Shown here: one piece after another, positions 1 through 6,067 of the stretch
Layout of the letters: each line of letters starts with the position of its first letter
Numbering within the stretch: position 1 is the stretch's first letter
NCBI GenBank assembly: GCA_015662935.1
Contig: DQTF01000144.1
Span: 1-12,575, forward strand
Reading direction: 5' to 3'
Source: Crocinitomicaceae bacterium
GTDB taxonomy: Bacteria > Bacteroidota > Bacteroidia > Flavobacteriales_D > Crocinitomicaceae
DNA: 12,575 nt
Program-made: the position numbers and the translations under genes
The notes under the pieces: model-generated
Told to the model about the DNA's origin: nothing
Database searches by the model: none
Seen by the model: only the letters and a program-made list of their open reading frames with translations

Positions 1-431
1 CTGAAATCACAAACGAAGGAACAGATTTAACTATTGTTTCTTACGGTTCTACGTTTAACCTTTGTCAAGTTGCGGTTCAGCAATTGGCAGAATTAGACAT
101 CTCCGTAGAATTAATTGATGTGCAAACTTTATTGCCGTTTGACATCAACCACATGATTGCTGATTCTTTAAAGAAAACCAATCGTTTATTAATCGTTGAT
201 GAAGACGTAAGCAGTGGAGGAACAGCCTATATTTTAGACAAAGTTCTCGTTGAGCAAAAAGGATATTATCATTTAGATTCTGCACCGGAAACATTGAGTT
301 CTAAGAATCATAGACCTGCCTACGGTTCAGACGGAGATTACTTCTCAAAGCCGAGCATCGATGATATTGTGGAAAAAGTCTATGCGATGATGAATGAAGT
401 TGATCCTGAAGCATACCCGAGTATATATTAG
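1..431 (+). CDS. 2-oxo acid dehydrogenase E1, beta-subunit C-terminal part (partial, 5' end outside window)
   Basis: The reading frame is open from base 3 and ends at TAG 429-431, giving 142 residues of a longer protein. What is visible is the C-terminal transketolase-like domain of a thiamine-diphosphate-dependent E1: a strand reading DLTIVSYGS, then VELIDVQTLLPFD, then RLLIVDEDVSSGG, and the late segment HRPAYGSDGDYFSKPS. This domain helps bind cofactor and docks E1 to the E2 acyltransferase in branched-chain 2-oxo acid, pyruvate or acetoin-type complexes in the cytosol. The final segment (VEKVYAMMNEVDPEAYPSIY) resembles the fused alpha/beta E1 proteins of Flavobacteriia, usually annotated as branched-chain or general alpha-ketoacid dehydrogenase; the fusion is inferred because the N-terminal part is not in view. 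An internal TTG at 84 is not a real start, because the domain continues upstream of it. Substrate specificity cannot be read from this fragment. Confidence 0.88.
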   Translation, partial: EITNEGTDLTIVSYGSTFNLCQVAVQQLAELDISVELIDVQTLLPFDINHMIADSLKKTNRLLIVDEDVSSGGTAYILDKVLVEQKGYYHLDSAPETLSSKNHRPAYGSDGDYFSKPSIDDIVEKVYAMMNEVDPEAYPSIY

Positions 432-590
432 GCTGGAGCTTTCGATTCGCTGACGCTGTTAGAGATTTGGAGTATTAGACCGACGTGGTTTGAGGAAAGT
501 AAATGAAAAATATTTAATGCTAAATCCTTAATATTAAAGTAAATCCCATCGTTAGCAACCTAAGTTACTCTCCACCTCTCTCCTTCTATC

Positions 591-598
591 TATTTTTG
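591..598 (+). promoter_or_regulatory. Candidate Bacteroidota -7 element (TATTTTTG) for the thioredoxin-fold gene
   Basis: TATTTTTG fits the Bacteroidota -7 consensus TAnnTTTG exactly and lies 32 bases before the ATG at 631, implying a leader of roughly 25 bases. No clear TTG -33 element is seen at the expected distance. The rest of the 199-base gap from 432 holds no obvious gene or terminator. Confidence 0.5.
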
Positions 599-630
599 TA
601 AGGACTTAAAACAAAAAACATCTAATAAAT

Positions 631-1203
631 ATGAATTGGACAACATACACATCGAAATTTACAAGTATCTTGGAAGGTACTTATACAGAAAAACCTTATG
701 ACAATCCTGAATATGTGGAATACGTCAAGCTTAATAATTCTCGACTAAACCGTTGGGATAAGAAACTTGTAATTCCAGAAGAGGCATTAGCAACTATTGA
801 ATCAATTAATGAACCACAAACATGGATTCTCATTGTTGAACATTGGTGTGGAGACGCAGCTAATTTGGCACCTGTCATTAATAAAATTGCAGAATCTAAC
901 GACAACATAACATTAGATATTCAACTAAGAGACAGCGAACCTTTTTTAATTGAGCAATATTTAACCAATGGCGGAAAGTCAGTTCCAAAGTTGATTGTTA
1001 GAGATAGCAAAGGCAATGATTTATTCACTTGGGGACCAAGGCCTGCAGAATGCCAAGCAATGGTTATGAGCAACAAAGATGCGGACATGACGGCGCAGGA
1101 AAAGAAAGCTGCAATACAAGTATGGTATAATAAAGACAAAGGTCAATCTACTTTCAATGAATTGGCTGCTTTAATCGCTGAAACAATTCCAGTAGTTGCA
1201 TAA
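631..1203 (+). CDS. Thioredoxin-family protein with single-cysteine WCGDAA site
   Basis: This 190-residue cytosolic protein has no signal peptide. It shows a thioredoxin-like fold: a strand WILIVEHWCGD (residues 65-75) leading into the active-site turn, and the cis-proline segment KSVPKLIV (116-123), which normally packs against the active-site cysteine. The usual CxxC is replaced by C73-G-D-A76, so only the nucleophilic cysteine is present; C141 is far away in sequence. Proteins of this kind in Bacteroidota are annotated as 'thioredoxin family protein' without an assigned substrate. A one-cysteine site is compatible with a glutaredoxin-like monothiol mechanism, with bacillithiol or low-molecular-weight thiol exchange, or with a peroxidase helper; none can be chosen here. 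It is a single-gene unit with its own -7 element at 591-598 and a bidirectional terminator immediately downstream. Confidence 0.8.
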   Translation: MNWTTYTSKFTSILEGTYTEKPYDNPEYVEYVKLNNSRLNRWDKKLVIPEEALATIESINEPQTWILIVEHWCGDAANLAPVINKIAESNDNITLDIQLRDSEPFLIEQYLTNGGKSVPKLIVRDSKGNDLFTWGPRPAECQAMVMSNKDADMTAQEKKAAIQVWYNKDKGQSTFNELAALIAETIPVVA

Positions 1204-1209
1204 AATATC

Positions 1210-1239
1210 CGAGCATTCTAATCTTCTTTAGGATGCTCG
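1210..1239. terminator. Bidirectional hairpin terminator between convergent genes
   Basis: A 10-bp stem (1210-1219 CGAGCATTCT with 1230-1239 AGGATGCTCG, one G-T pair) encloses a 10-base loop. It is followed on the plus strand by a T-rich run (ATTTATTTT) and on the minus strand by GGATATTTTAT. It lies in the 38-base gap between the stop of the thioredoxin-fold gene and the stop of the minus-strand methyltransferase, so it probably serves both. Confidence 0.75.
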
Positions 1240-1241
1240 AT

Positions 1242-1946
1242 TTATTTTCTCAAATCAATTGCGTGAAATTCTTTCGTTAATTCAATGTATTCATCCGAGT
1301 ACGAATTGTCCATATTTCTAACCGTCAATTCTTTTTCTTCTGTTAGAACTGCTGAATGATTCAGGCACAAAACAACTCGATTTACATCTTTATTAGGTTT
1401 TCCTTTCATGGAAATAGCGGTCTTAATTCGCAAAGCATTCAATTCTGCCTTCAATGACCATTTTTCTCTTTCTGAAGAAGGAATAATTACCCAAAATTCA
1501 CCTTTATCTGACAGCAACTCTTTTACCTTTTGCAAAATAATTGACGCAGGTAAGTTTTCTTCGTGCCGAGCTTGCGCCTTTCTAGTGTCTTTATTTAAGT
1601 TAGTCGTTGCATAATAAGGTGGATTAGAGAAAATCAAGTCGTATTTATTCTCCGTATTAAAATTATCAAAATCTTTATGTAAAATGGATAACCTACCTGA
1701 CCAAGATGAGTTCTTAAAATTCAATGCGCATTCTTCTGCTGCCAACTCATCTATCTCAACTGCATCAATTTGAATTGTAGTATTCAGTTGTGCAACCATT
1801 AAAGAAAGAACACCTGTTCCTGCTCCAATATCTAAACCTCTATGTTTTTTTGATGAATCAATCAATACTCCTAAAATCATTGCATCCGTTCCGACTTTCA
1901 TCGCGGAAACAGATTGTCTGACTGAGAAATGTTTGAAATGGAACAT
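1242..1946 (-). CDS. trmN6: tRNA1(Val) (adenine(37)-N6)-methyltransferase family (TrmN6-like)
   Basis: This is a class I SAM-dependent methyltransferase of 234 residues. The N-terminal FHFKHFSVRQSVSAMKVGTDA block is characteristic of the TrmN6/YfiC family. Motif I is DIGAGTG (39-45), which binds SAM. VEID (63-66) is the acidic motif for the SAM ribose. The catalytic NPPYY (108-112) is typical of N6-adenine methyltransferases. The E. coli member methylates A37 of tRNA1(Val), next to the anticodon; the tRNA target here is inferred from family. It is the third gene of an rpsP-rimM-trmN6 run, 88 bases after the rimM stop. Between them is an AT-rich stretch with no clear promoter, so co-transcription with rimM is likely. 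The chosen start agrees with the family's N-terminus. The stop lies beside the shared terminator. Confidence 0.87.
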   Translation of the reverse strand: MFHFKHFSVRQSVSAMKVGTDAMILGVLIDSSKKHRGLDIGAGTGVLSLMVAQLNTTIQIDAVEIDELAAEECALNFKNSSWSGRLSILHKDFDNFNTENKYDLIFSNPPYYATTNLNKDTRKAQARHEENLPASIILQKVKELLSDKGEFWVIIPSSEREKWSLKAELNALRIKTAISMKGKPNKDVNRVVLCLNHSAVLTEEKELTVRNMDNSYSDEYIELTKEFHAIDLRK

Positions 1947-2034
1947 TTTTACTAGATAATGGTGTCGTGTAAAATCCTGTTGGTGTTAAGAATAATACTT
2001 CTATTATTAATTACGCATTGTTAATTATCAATTG

Positions 2035-2565
2035 TCACAGATCGAGATACATTTCAACGAGTCCTTCTGGAGCAGAAATGTGTAATTCTTTTTTGGATCT
2101 ATCTACCTTCTTAACTAGCCCTTTTAATAACGGGACAAGAATTTCTTTCTCGTCCTTCATGATTTGCAACAACGGATTCACTTTCAAGTCAATAACTTGT
2201 TCTACGATTCCAATATTGCCATTTTTCTCATCTATAACCGTAAAACCAACAATTTCATGGTCGTAAAAATTAATCCCTTTTAATTCAGGAAGAATTTGGG
2301 CTGGCAAATAAATATCTTTCCGGAGTAACAACTTCGCAGCATTCTCATCTGTTACTCCTTCCAATTTTACTGCTGCGAAACCTTTATTCTTCAACTTCAA
2401 AGAATCAATAAAGAAAGGCGTTAAATTATTGTCAATGTCCACAAAAATTGCATCCAGACTAGTATAGTCTTCTGGATTTGTAACATCTAAAAAAAGGGAG
2501 ACTTCACCTTTGTATCCGTACAATTTAGCAACGTGTCCTAAATGAAAACAATCTTGTTTATTCAT
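2035..2565 (-). CDS. rimM: Ribosome maturation factor RimM
   Basis: This 176-residue protein has the two RimM domains. The N-terminal beta-barrel domain starts with HLGHVAKLYGYKGEVSL (residues 8-24). The C-terminal PRC-barrel-like domain covers roughly residues 95-175, including GFTVIDEKNGNIGIVEQVID and the segment EILVPLLKGLVKKVD. RimM binds ribosomal protein S19 in the 30S head and assists late 16S rRNA processing and assembly. It follows rpsP in the same direction, as in many bacteria, but trmD, often the next gene, is absent; a TrmN6-type methyltransferase takes that place. A strong terminator (2576-2615) lies between rpsP and rimM, so its expression probably depends on partial readthrough or on a promoter I could not identify. 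The length is normal for the family. Confidence 0.92.
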   Translation of the reverse strand: MNKQDCFHLGHVAKLYGYKGEVSLFLDVTNPEDYTSLDAIFVDIDNNLTPFFIDSLKLKNKGFAAVKLEGVTDENAAKLLLRKDIYLPAQILPELKGINFYDHEIVGFTVIDEKNGNIGIVEQVIDLKVNPLLQIMKDEKEILVPLLKGLVKKVDRSKKELHISAPEGLVEMYLDL

Positions 2566-2575
2566 AATTGATGGT

Positions 2576-2615
2576 AAAAAAATAGCGTTTCACTGCCAAA
2601 GCAATGAAACGCTAT
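2576..2615 (-). terminator. Rho-independent terminator or attenuator between rpsP and rimM
   Basis: Read on the minus strand, an 11-bp perfect stem (2605-2615 with 2582-2592, ATAGCGTTTCA type) continues after one C-A mismatch into three more pairs closing a four-base loop (2597-2600). Seven T residues follow immediately (plus-strand A-run 2576-2582). It lies 20 bases after the rpsP stop and ends 10 bases before the rimM start codon. Geometry and T-run are those of a strong intrinsic terminator. Confidence 0.85.
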
Positions 2616-2635
2616 AAAATATATTAAGCAAATAA

Positions 2636-3232
2636 TTACTCAGCAGCTGGTTCTTCTCCTTTTGGAGCTTCTGGAGCTTCTGGAGCTTTTGCTTCTGGAG
2701 CAGCTTCTTCAACTGTTTCAGTAGCTGTTTCAACAACCTCTTCAGTTGCTTCAACTTCTGGAGTCGCTTCAACTGGAGTGTTCTTCGCTTCTATTTCTTT
2801 TGCTCTTGCAGCATTAACTTCTGCTTCTGCTTTTAACGCATCTGCTTTTGCTTTTGCAGCAGTCTTATCAAGACCACTTGATTTTGCAGCAATTTTTGAA
2901 TCTTTTTCTTCTAACCACTTTGCAAATTTCTCTTCAACTTGCACATCAGTTAAGGCACCTTTTGCCACACCTTTAATTAGGTGATTCTTGTACAAAATAC
3001 CTTTATAAGATAATAATGCTCTCGCAGTATCAGTCATTTCAGCTCCAACTTGTACCCAACTTAATGTTCTCTCGAAATTAATCTCGATAGTCGCTGGATT
3101 AGTATTTGGATTGTACGTTCCTAATTTCTCAATGAACTTACCGTCTCTTGGTGCTCTTGTGTCTGCTGCTACAATGTGGTAAAATGCTCTTGATTTCTTA
3201 CCGTGTCTTTGCAATCTAATTTTAGTTGCCAT
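2636..3232 (-). CDS. rpsP: 30S ribosomal protein S16 with long C-terminal extension
   Basis: Residues 1 to about 80 are canonical S16: MATKIRLQRHGKKSRAFYHI, then DTRAPRDGKFIEKLGTYNP, then the GAEMTDTARALLSYKGI region. S16 binds 16S rRNA in the 5' domain and is needed for 30S assembly. The total is 198 residues against about 80-90 for a minimal S16. The extension has a lysine/alanine/glutamate segment (about 100-150, probably helical) followed by an acidic, proline-rich low-complexity tail (about 150-198) encoded partly by 9-base repeats. C-terminal extensions of S16 are common in Bacteroidota; their role is not established to my knowledge. It is the first gene of the minus-strand cluster, with a TATCTTTG promoter element at 3307-3314 and a hairpin-containing leader, and it is followed by a strong terminator before rimM. 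Confidence 0.95.
   Translation of the reverse strand: MATKIRLQRHGKKSRAFYHIVAADTRAPRDGKFIEKLGTYNPNTNPATIEINFERTLSWVQVGAEMTDTARALLSYKGILYKNHLIKGVAKGALTDVQVEEKFAKWLEEKDSKIAAKSSGLDKTAAKAKADALKAEAEVNAARAKEIEAKNTPVEATPEVEATEEVVETATETVEEAAPEAKAPEAPEAPKGEEPAAE
2661..2700 (-). repeat. 9-base coding micro-repeat in the S16 tail
   Basis: On the plus strand, copies of the unit GGAGCTTCT (allowing last-bases variation) follow one another, and partial copies recur up to 2700. They encode the Ala-Pro-Glu repeats of the S16 acidic tail (APEAPEAPK). This is a coding low-complexity repeat that may vary in copy number by replication slippage. Confidence 0.55.
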
Positions 3233-3248
3233 AATGTGTTTACAGTTT

Positions 3249-3302
3249 GAGGTACTAAACCTCTATTTATAAAATAATTTAACCCTATCTTCCCGAGATA
3301 GG
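3249..3302 (-). promoter_or_regulatory. rpsP leader with two small hairpins
   Basis: Between the rpsP promoter element and the ATG, the transcript would begin with a perfect 7-bp hairpin (CCTATCT/AGATAGG, arms 3296-3302 and 3284-3290, 5-base loop). A second 5-bp hairpin follows (GAGGT/ACCTC, arms 3259-3263 and 3249-3253, 5-base loop), 17 bases before the start codon. Placement at the 5' end of a ribosomal protein operon is compatible with a protein-binding leader or an mRNA-stability hairpin. This is inference; no known r-protein leader motif was recognised. Confidence 0.4.
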
Positions 3303-3306
3303 AGCG

Positions 3307-3314
3307 CAAAGATA
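3307..3314 (-). promoter_or_regulatory. Candidate rpsP promoter -7 element (TATCTTTG)
   Basis: On the minus strand TATCTTTG matches TAnnTTTG exactly. A TTA, one base off the TTG -33 element, occurs 17 bases upstream. It implies transcription starting near 3303 and a leader of about 70 bases before the rpsP ATG. It lies in the 264-base divergent gap shared with the FadL operon, for which no equally good plus-strand element was found. Confidence 0.6.
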
Positions 3315-3496
3315 CAATAAACTTAATTAGATAATAGCTTTTACGTCTATTCTTTTTAAAAAAAACTGATTGACAGCTATTTAGGCAAATAAATAGTCGC
3401 AAAACAGCAAAAATAACCGTTTATCATTTCAATCTTGCAAACCAATCAAATTTAAATTAATTTCACATTCAATTATAACTTACATCTACTTAACTA

Positions 3497-4714
3497 ATGC
3501 ATAAACTTTTATTATTTCTTATTCTTCCCATTCAACTACTTAGTCAAGGTTACCAAGTCAACTTGCAAGGGCAAGTTTCTCAAGGAATGGGAGGCGCAGG
3601 TTCTGCTCTAATGCAAGATGGTTCTGCTTTATTTTTCAATCCAGGAGGAGCATCCTTTATTCACAAGAATGAAATCAGTTTAAATGTCACGCCAACTTTT
3701 GGAAATAGTACCTTTTTAGAAAATAATACCAATTCGATTGCACACACAACTTCACCTGTTGGAACACCATTCTCTGCTTATGGAATTTTTCAAATTAAAG
3801 ACAGTAGTAAACTAAAGTTAGGAATGGCCATCTATACTCCATTTGGCTCTACTGTAGAATGGGAAGATGAGTGGGCAGGAAGGTTTGCTTTAACTCGTCT
3901 AAAACTATTGTCAATATTTTTTCAACCAACTGTGAGTTATCGATTAACTGATAAAATTGGCATTGGAGCAGGATTCATTTATAGTTATGGAAAAGTAAAT
4001 CTGCAAAAAGATTTGCCAATTCAAGATGCAAGCGGAGAATACGGTCATGCAGAATTAGACGGTTCTGGAAATGGCATTGGATTTAATGTTGGCTTATTTC
4101 TTGACCTGACAAAACATGTAAACTTTGCAATTACTTACCGATCAAAAATCGATATGAAAGTAGACAAAGGTATCGCAACTTTCACTGTTCCAAGCTCTTT
4201 GGAAGATAAATTTCCTTCTGGAAACTTTAGTTCTTCTCTACCCCTCCCATCAGTCTTTACTTTTGGATTAGGAATTACGCCTAATGACAAGCTATCCATT
4301 GCTTTTGATGGGAATTATACTGATTGGACTGCTTACGACACTCTTTCTTTTGATTATGAAAACAATACAGAATCTCTTGATGACACAAAATCACCAAGGA
4401 AATATGTTGGATCAATTGCTGCAAGATTAGGTGTGCAATATAAAGCGACTGATAAAATAACTGGTAGAATTGGGTTCACTTATGCATTGTCTCCTGTAAT
4501 TGATAGATATATCACTCCGGAAACACCTGATGCTAATCGACTAAACTGGACAATTGGAATGGGGTATAAAATTTCAGATCAATTTTCAGTAGATGCCTCT
4601 CTTTTGTTTACTCAATTTAAAAGGGAAGCAACCAATGAAGAAACTGGTCTGAGTGGAACTTACAAAACTCGTGTTTGGGCACCAGGCATCCAAATCAATT
4701 ATACATTGAAATAA
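3497..4714 (+). CDS. FadL/TodX-family outer membrane transport protein
   Basis: This 405-residue protein has a signal peptide (MHKLLLFLILPIQLLSQ, probable cleavage around residues 16-17). Mature features are those of FadL-type channels: a glycine-rich N-terminal region GQVSQGMGGAGSA (24-36) and the conserved NPGG (48-51) of the N-terminal hatch. Alternating amphipathic beta-strands follow through to a terminal aromatic-containing strand (GIQINYTLK), as expected for an outer membrane barrel. FadL proteins let long-chain fatty acids and other hydrophobic compounds diffuse laterally into the outer membrane; the substrate here is unknown. The stop is followed after three bases by an SGNH-like lipoprotein gene and then a secreted esterase, so the three genes are almost certainly one operon. 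The pairing of a FadL-family gene with an SGNH-family lipoprotein gene is one I recall from other Bacteroidota. The ATG was kept because the signal peptide begins there. Confidence 0.85.
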   Translation: MHKLLLFLILPIQLLSQGYQVNLQGQVSQGMGGAGSALMQDGSALFFNPGGASFIHKNEISLNVTPTFGNSTFLENNTNSIAHTTSPVGTPFSAYGIFQIKDSSKLKLGMAIYTPFGSTVEWEDEWAGRFALTRLKLLSIFFQPTVSYRLTDKIGIGAGFIYSYGKVNLQKDLPIQDASGEYGHAELDGSGNGIGFNVGLFLDLTKHVNFAITYRSKIDMKVDKGIATFTVPSSLEDKFPSGNFSSSLPLPSVFTFGLGITPNDKLSIAFDGNYTDWTAYDTLSFDYENNTESLDDTKSPRKYVGSIAARLGVQYKATDKITGRIGFTYALSPVIDRYITPETPDANRLNWTIGMGYKISDQFSVDASLLFTQFKREATNEETGLSGTYKTRVWAPGIQINYTLK

Positions 4715-4717
4715 ATT

Positions 4718-6049
4718 ATGAAGAACAGTATTTATTTAATCGCTGCAATTTCACTTATAACAATTAGTTGTAAGCCTAAATTTAAAATTGAAGACCCAAG
4801 TTTTGGTGAAATGAACCCTTCTAGCTATGTTGCGTTAGGAGGCTCAAGTACTTCTGGATATTCTGACGGTGCTTACCACCTGGACGGGCAAGAAAATTCT
4901 TATGTCGCAATTTTGGCTAAACAATTTGAAGAAGTCGCTGCAACATCTTTTAATCAACCACTGGCTAGTGCGACTGGAATTAACTTGGATGGAAATTCTC
5001 GTTTAATAATGGGATACAAAACGGATTGCAAAGGAGTCAATTCACTTTCTCCAGTGAGAGTTGCCATCAATGGTGATAACACAATTCTTGGAGCAAACAT
5101 TTATTCTTCTGGTCCTTTTAATAATATAGGTGTCCCAGATTTAGACATCACGAAAATCAATACACCTGGTTATGGTAATTCTGCTAGTGGAACAGGTAAT
5201 TACAATGAATTCTACTCTAGAATGGCTTCTGATGAAGTTAATGGGACTATTTTAGGAGATGCACTTACGCAAAACCCAACCTTCTTTACAGTTAGACTTG
5301 GAGAACAAGACATTCTTACTTATGCATCTAGCGGAGGAACAAAATCAATGCCTGCAACAAACGGTGCTGCTGGAACTGGATTTGACGGAAGTTTGGACGA
5401 AGTACTGTCAGTAATGAGTGGAACTGGATCAAAAGGAGTTATTGCAACTATTCCTGATGTAACAAATTTTCCTTTCTTTAATACAATTCCGTTTGATGGA
5501 TTAGTACTAGACGCTTCACAGGTGACAACATTGAACGCTGTATTTAATGGAACAGGCGTCTCCTTTCAAGTGGGGAAAAATCCATTTATTATGTTAGACC
5601 CTAATTCACCTCCTTCGTTTGTAAGACAAATGTTACCAGGAGAAAAAATTCTTCTATCTATACCTCTAGATTCTGTTAAGTGTTTAGGCATGGGGACCAT
5701 AAATCCATTTTCAGACAAATATGTTTTAACACTAGAAGAAATTGATAGCATTCAAACAAAAACTAACGAATACAACACAATCATTAGACAACAAGCCGGA
5801 AACTACGGAATAGCTGTAGTAGATTTAGCAGAATTCTATTCTTCATTAAAAGCGGGTACGGTTTACAACGGTATTTCATTAAGTACTGAATTTGTTTCAG
5901 GAGGTGCATTCTCTTTAGATGGGCTAAACTTGAATCCTAGAGGACAATCCATGGTTGCAAATAAATTTTTAGAAGCAATCAACAAAACATTTAACGCTAA
6001 TATACCTTTTGCAAGTTCAATTAAATATCCTGGAATTATATTTCCTTAA
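4718..6049 (+). CDS. SGNH/GDSL-like lipoprotein with altered catalytic motifs
   Basis: The protein has 443 residues and a lipoprotein signal (MKNSIYLIAAISLITISC, lipidated Cys18). The SGNH architecture is recognisable. Block I is SYVALGGSSTSGYSDG (36-51), with Ser43 at the nucleophile position. Block III is VRLGEQDIL (192-200), where the family has GxND. Block V is SLDGLNLNPRGQ (399-410), where the family has DxxH. Active enzymes use the Ser, the block III Asn and the block V Asp-His pair. Here Ser43 and Asp401 remain, but Asn is replaced by Gln197 and His by Asn404. Hydrolysis by the standard mechanism is therefore doubtful; a binding or channel-accessory role with the adjacent FadL protein is possible. 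It is translationally close to its neighbours (3-base and 18-base gaps). The misalignment risk is modest, because all three blocks are in the right order and spacing. Confidence 0.78.
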   Translation: MKNSIYLIAAISLITISCKPKFKIEDPSFGEMNPSSYVALGGSSTSGYSDGAYHLDGQENSYVAILAKQFEEVAATSFNQPLASATGINLDGNSRLIMGYKTDCKGVNSLSPVRVAINGDNTILGANIYSSGPFNNIGVPDLDITKINTPGYGNSASGTGNYNEFYSRMASDEVNGTILGDALTQNPTFFTVRLGEQDILTYASSGGTKSMPATNGAAGTGFDGSLDEVLSVMSGTGSKGVIATIPDVTNFPFFNTIPFDGLVLDASQVTTLNAVFNGTGVSFQVGKNPFIMLDPNSPPSFVRQMLPGEKILLSIPLDSVKCLGMGTINPFSDKYVLTLEEIDSIQTKTNEYNTIIRQQAGNYGIAVVDLAEFYSSLKAGTVYNGISLSTEFVSGGAFSLDGLNLNPRGQSMVANKFLEAINKTFNANIPFASSIKYPGIIFP

Positions 6050-6067
6050 TCTTAAAAAATAAATACT

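Noticed and set aside
84..86. TTG as the start of a complete 115-residue gene
   Set aside because: The same frame is open to the window's left edge and encodes the expected preceding strand and helix of the transketolase C-terminal domain, so the gene is simply cut by the window.
432..590. Intergenic stretch after the E1 gene, checked for a small gene or terminator
   Set aside because: No frame of useful length, no convincing hairpin with T-run, and no RNA motif recognised.
1985..2034. AT-rich inverted repeats (TAATTA...TAATTA) between rimM and trmN6
   Set aside because: The stem is short and made only of A-T pairs, without a T-run; similar AT-rich words (ACGCATT followed by TTA-rich sequence) occur in the gap at 7850-7959 and look like ordinary Bacteroidota intergenic composition.
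2018..2266. Plus-strand 82-codon frame
   Set aside because: It lies antisense to rimM, whose protein is clearly recognisable; no ribosome binding site or homology features seen.
2661..2700. Short tandem repeats considered as a CRISPR or intergenic repeat array
   Set aside because: They are 9-base in-frame repeats inside rpsP, with no spacers.
2590..2772. Minus-strand 60-codon frame rich in Leu, Gln and Lys overlapping the S16 tail
   Set aside because: It is an out-of-frame reading of the repetitive S16 tail; the composition follows from the 9-base coding repeat, and rpsP in the other frame is unambiguous.
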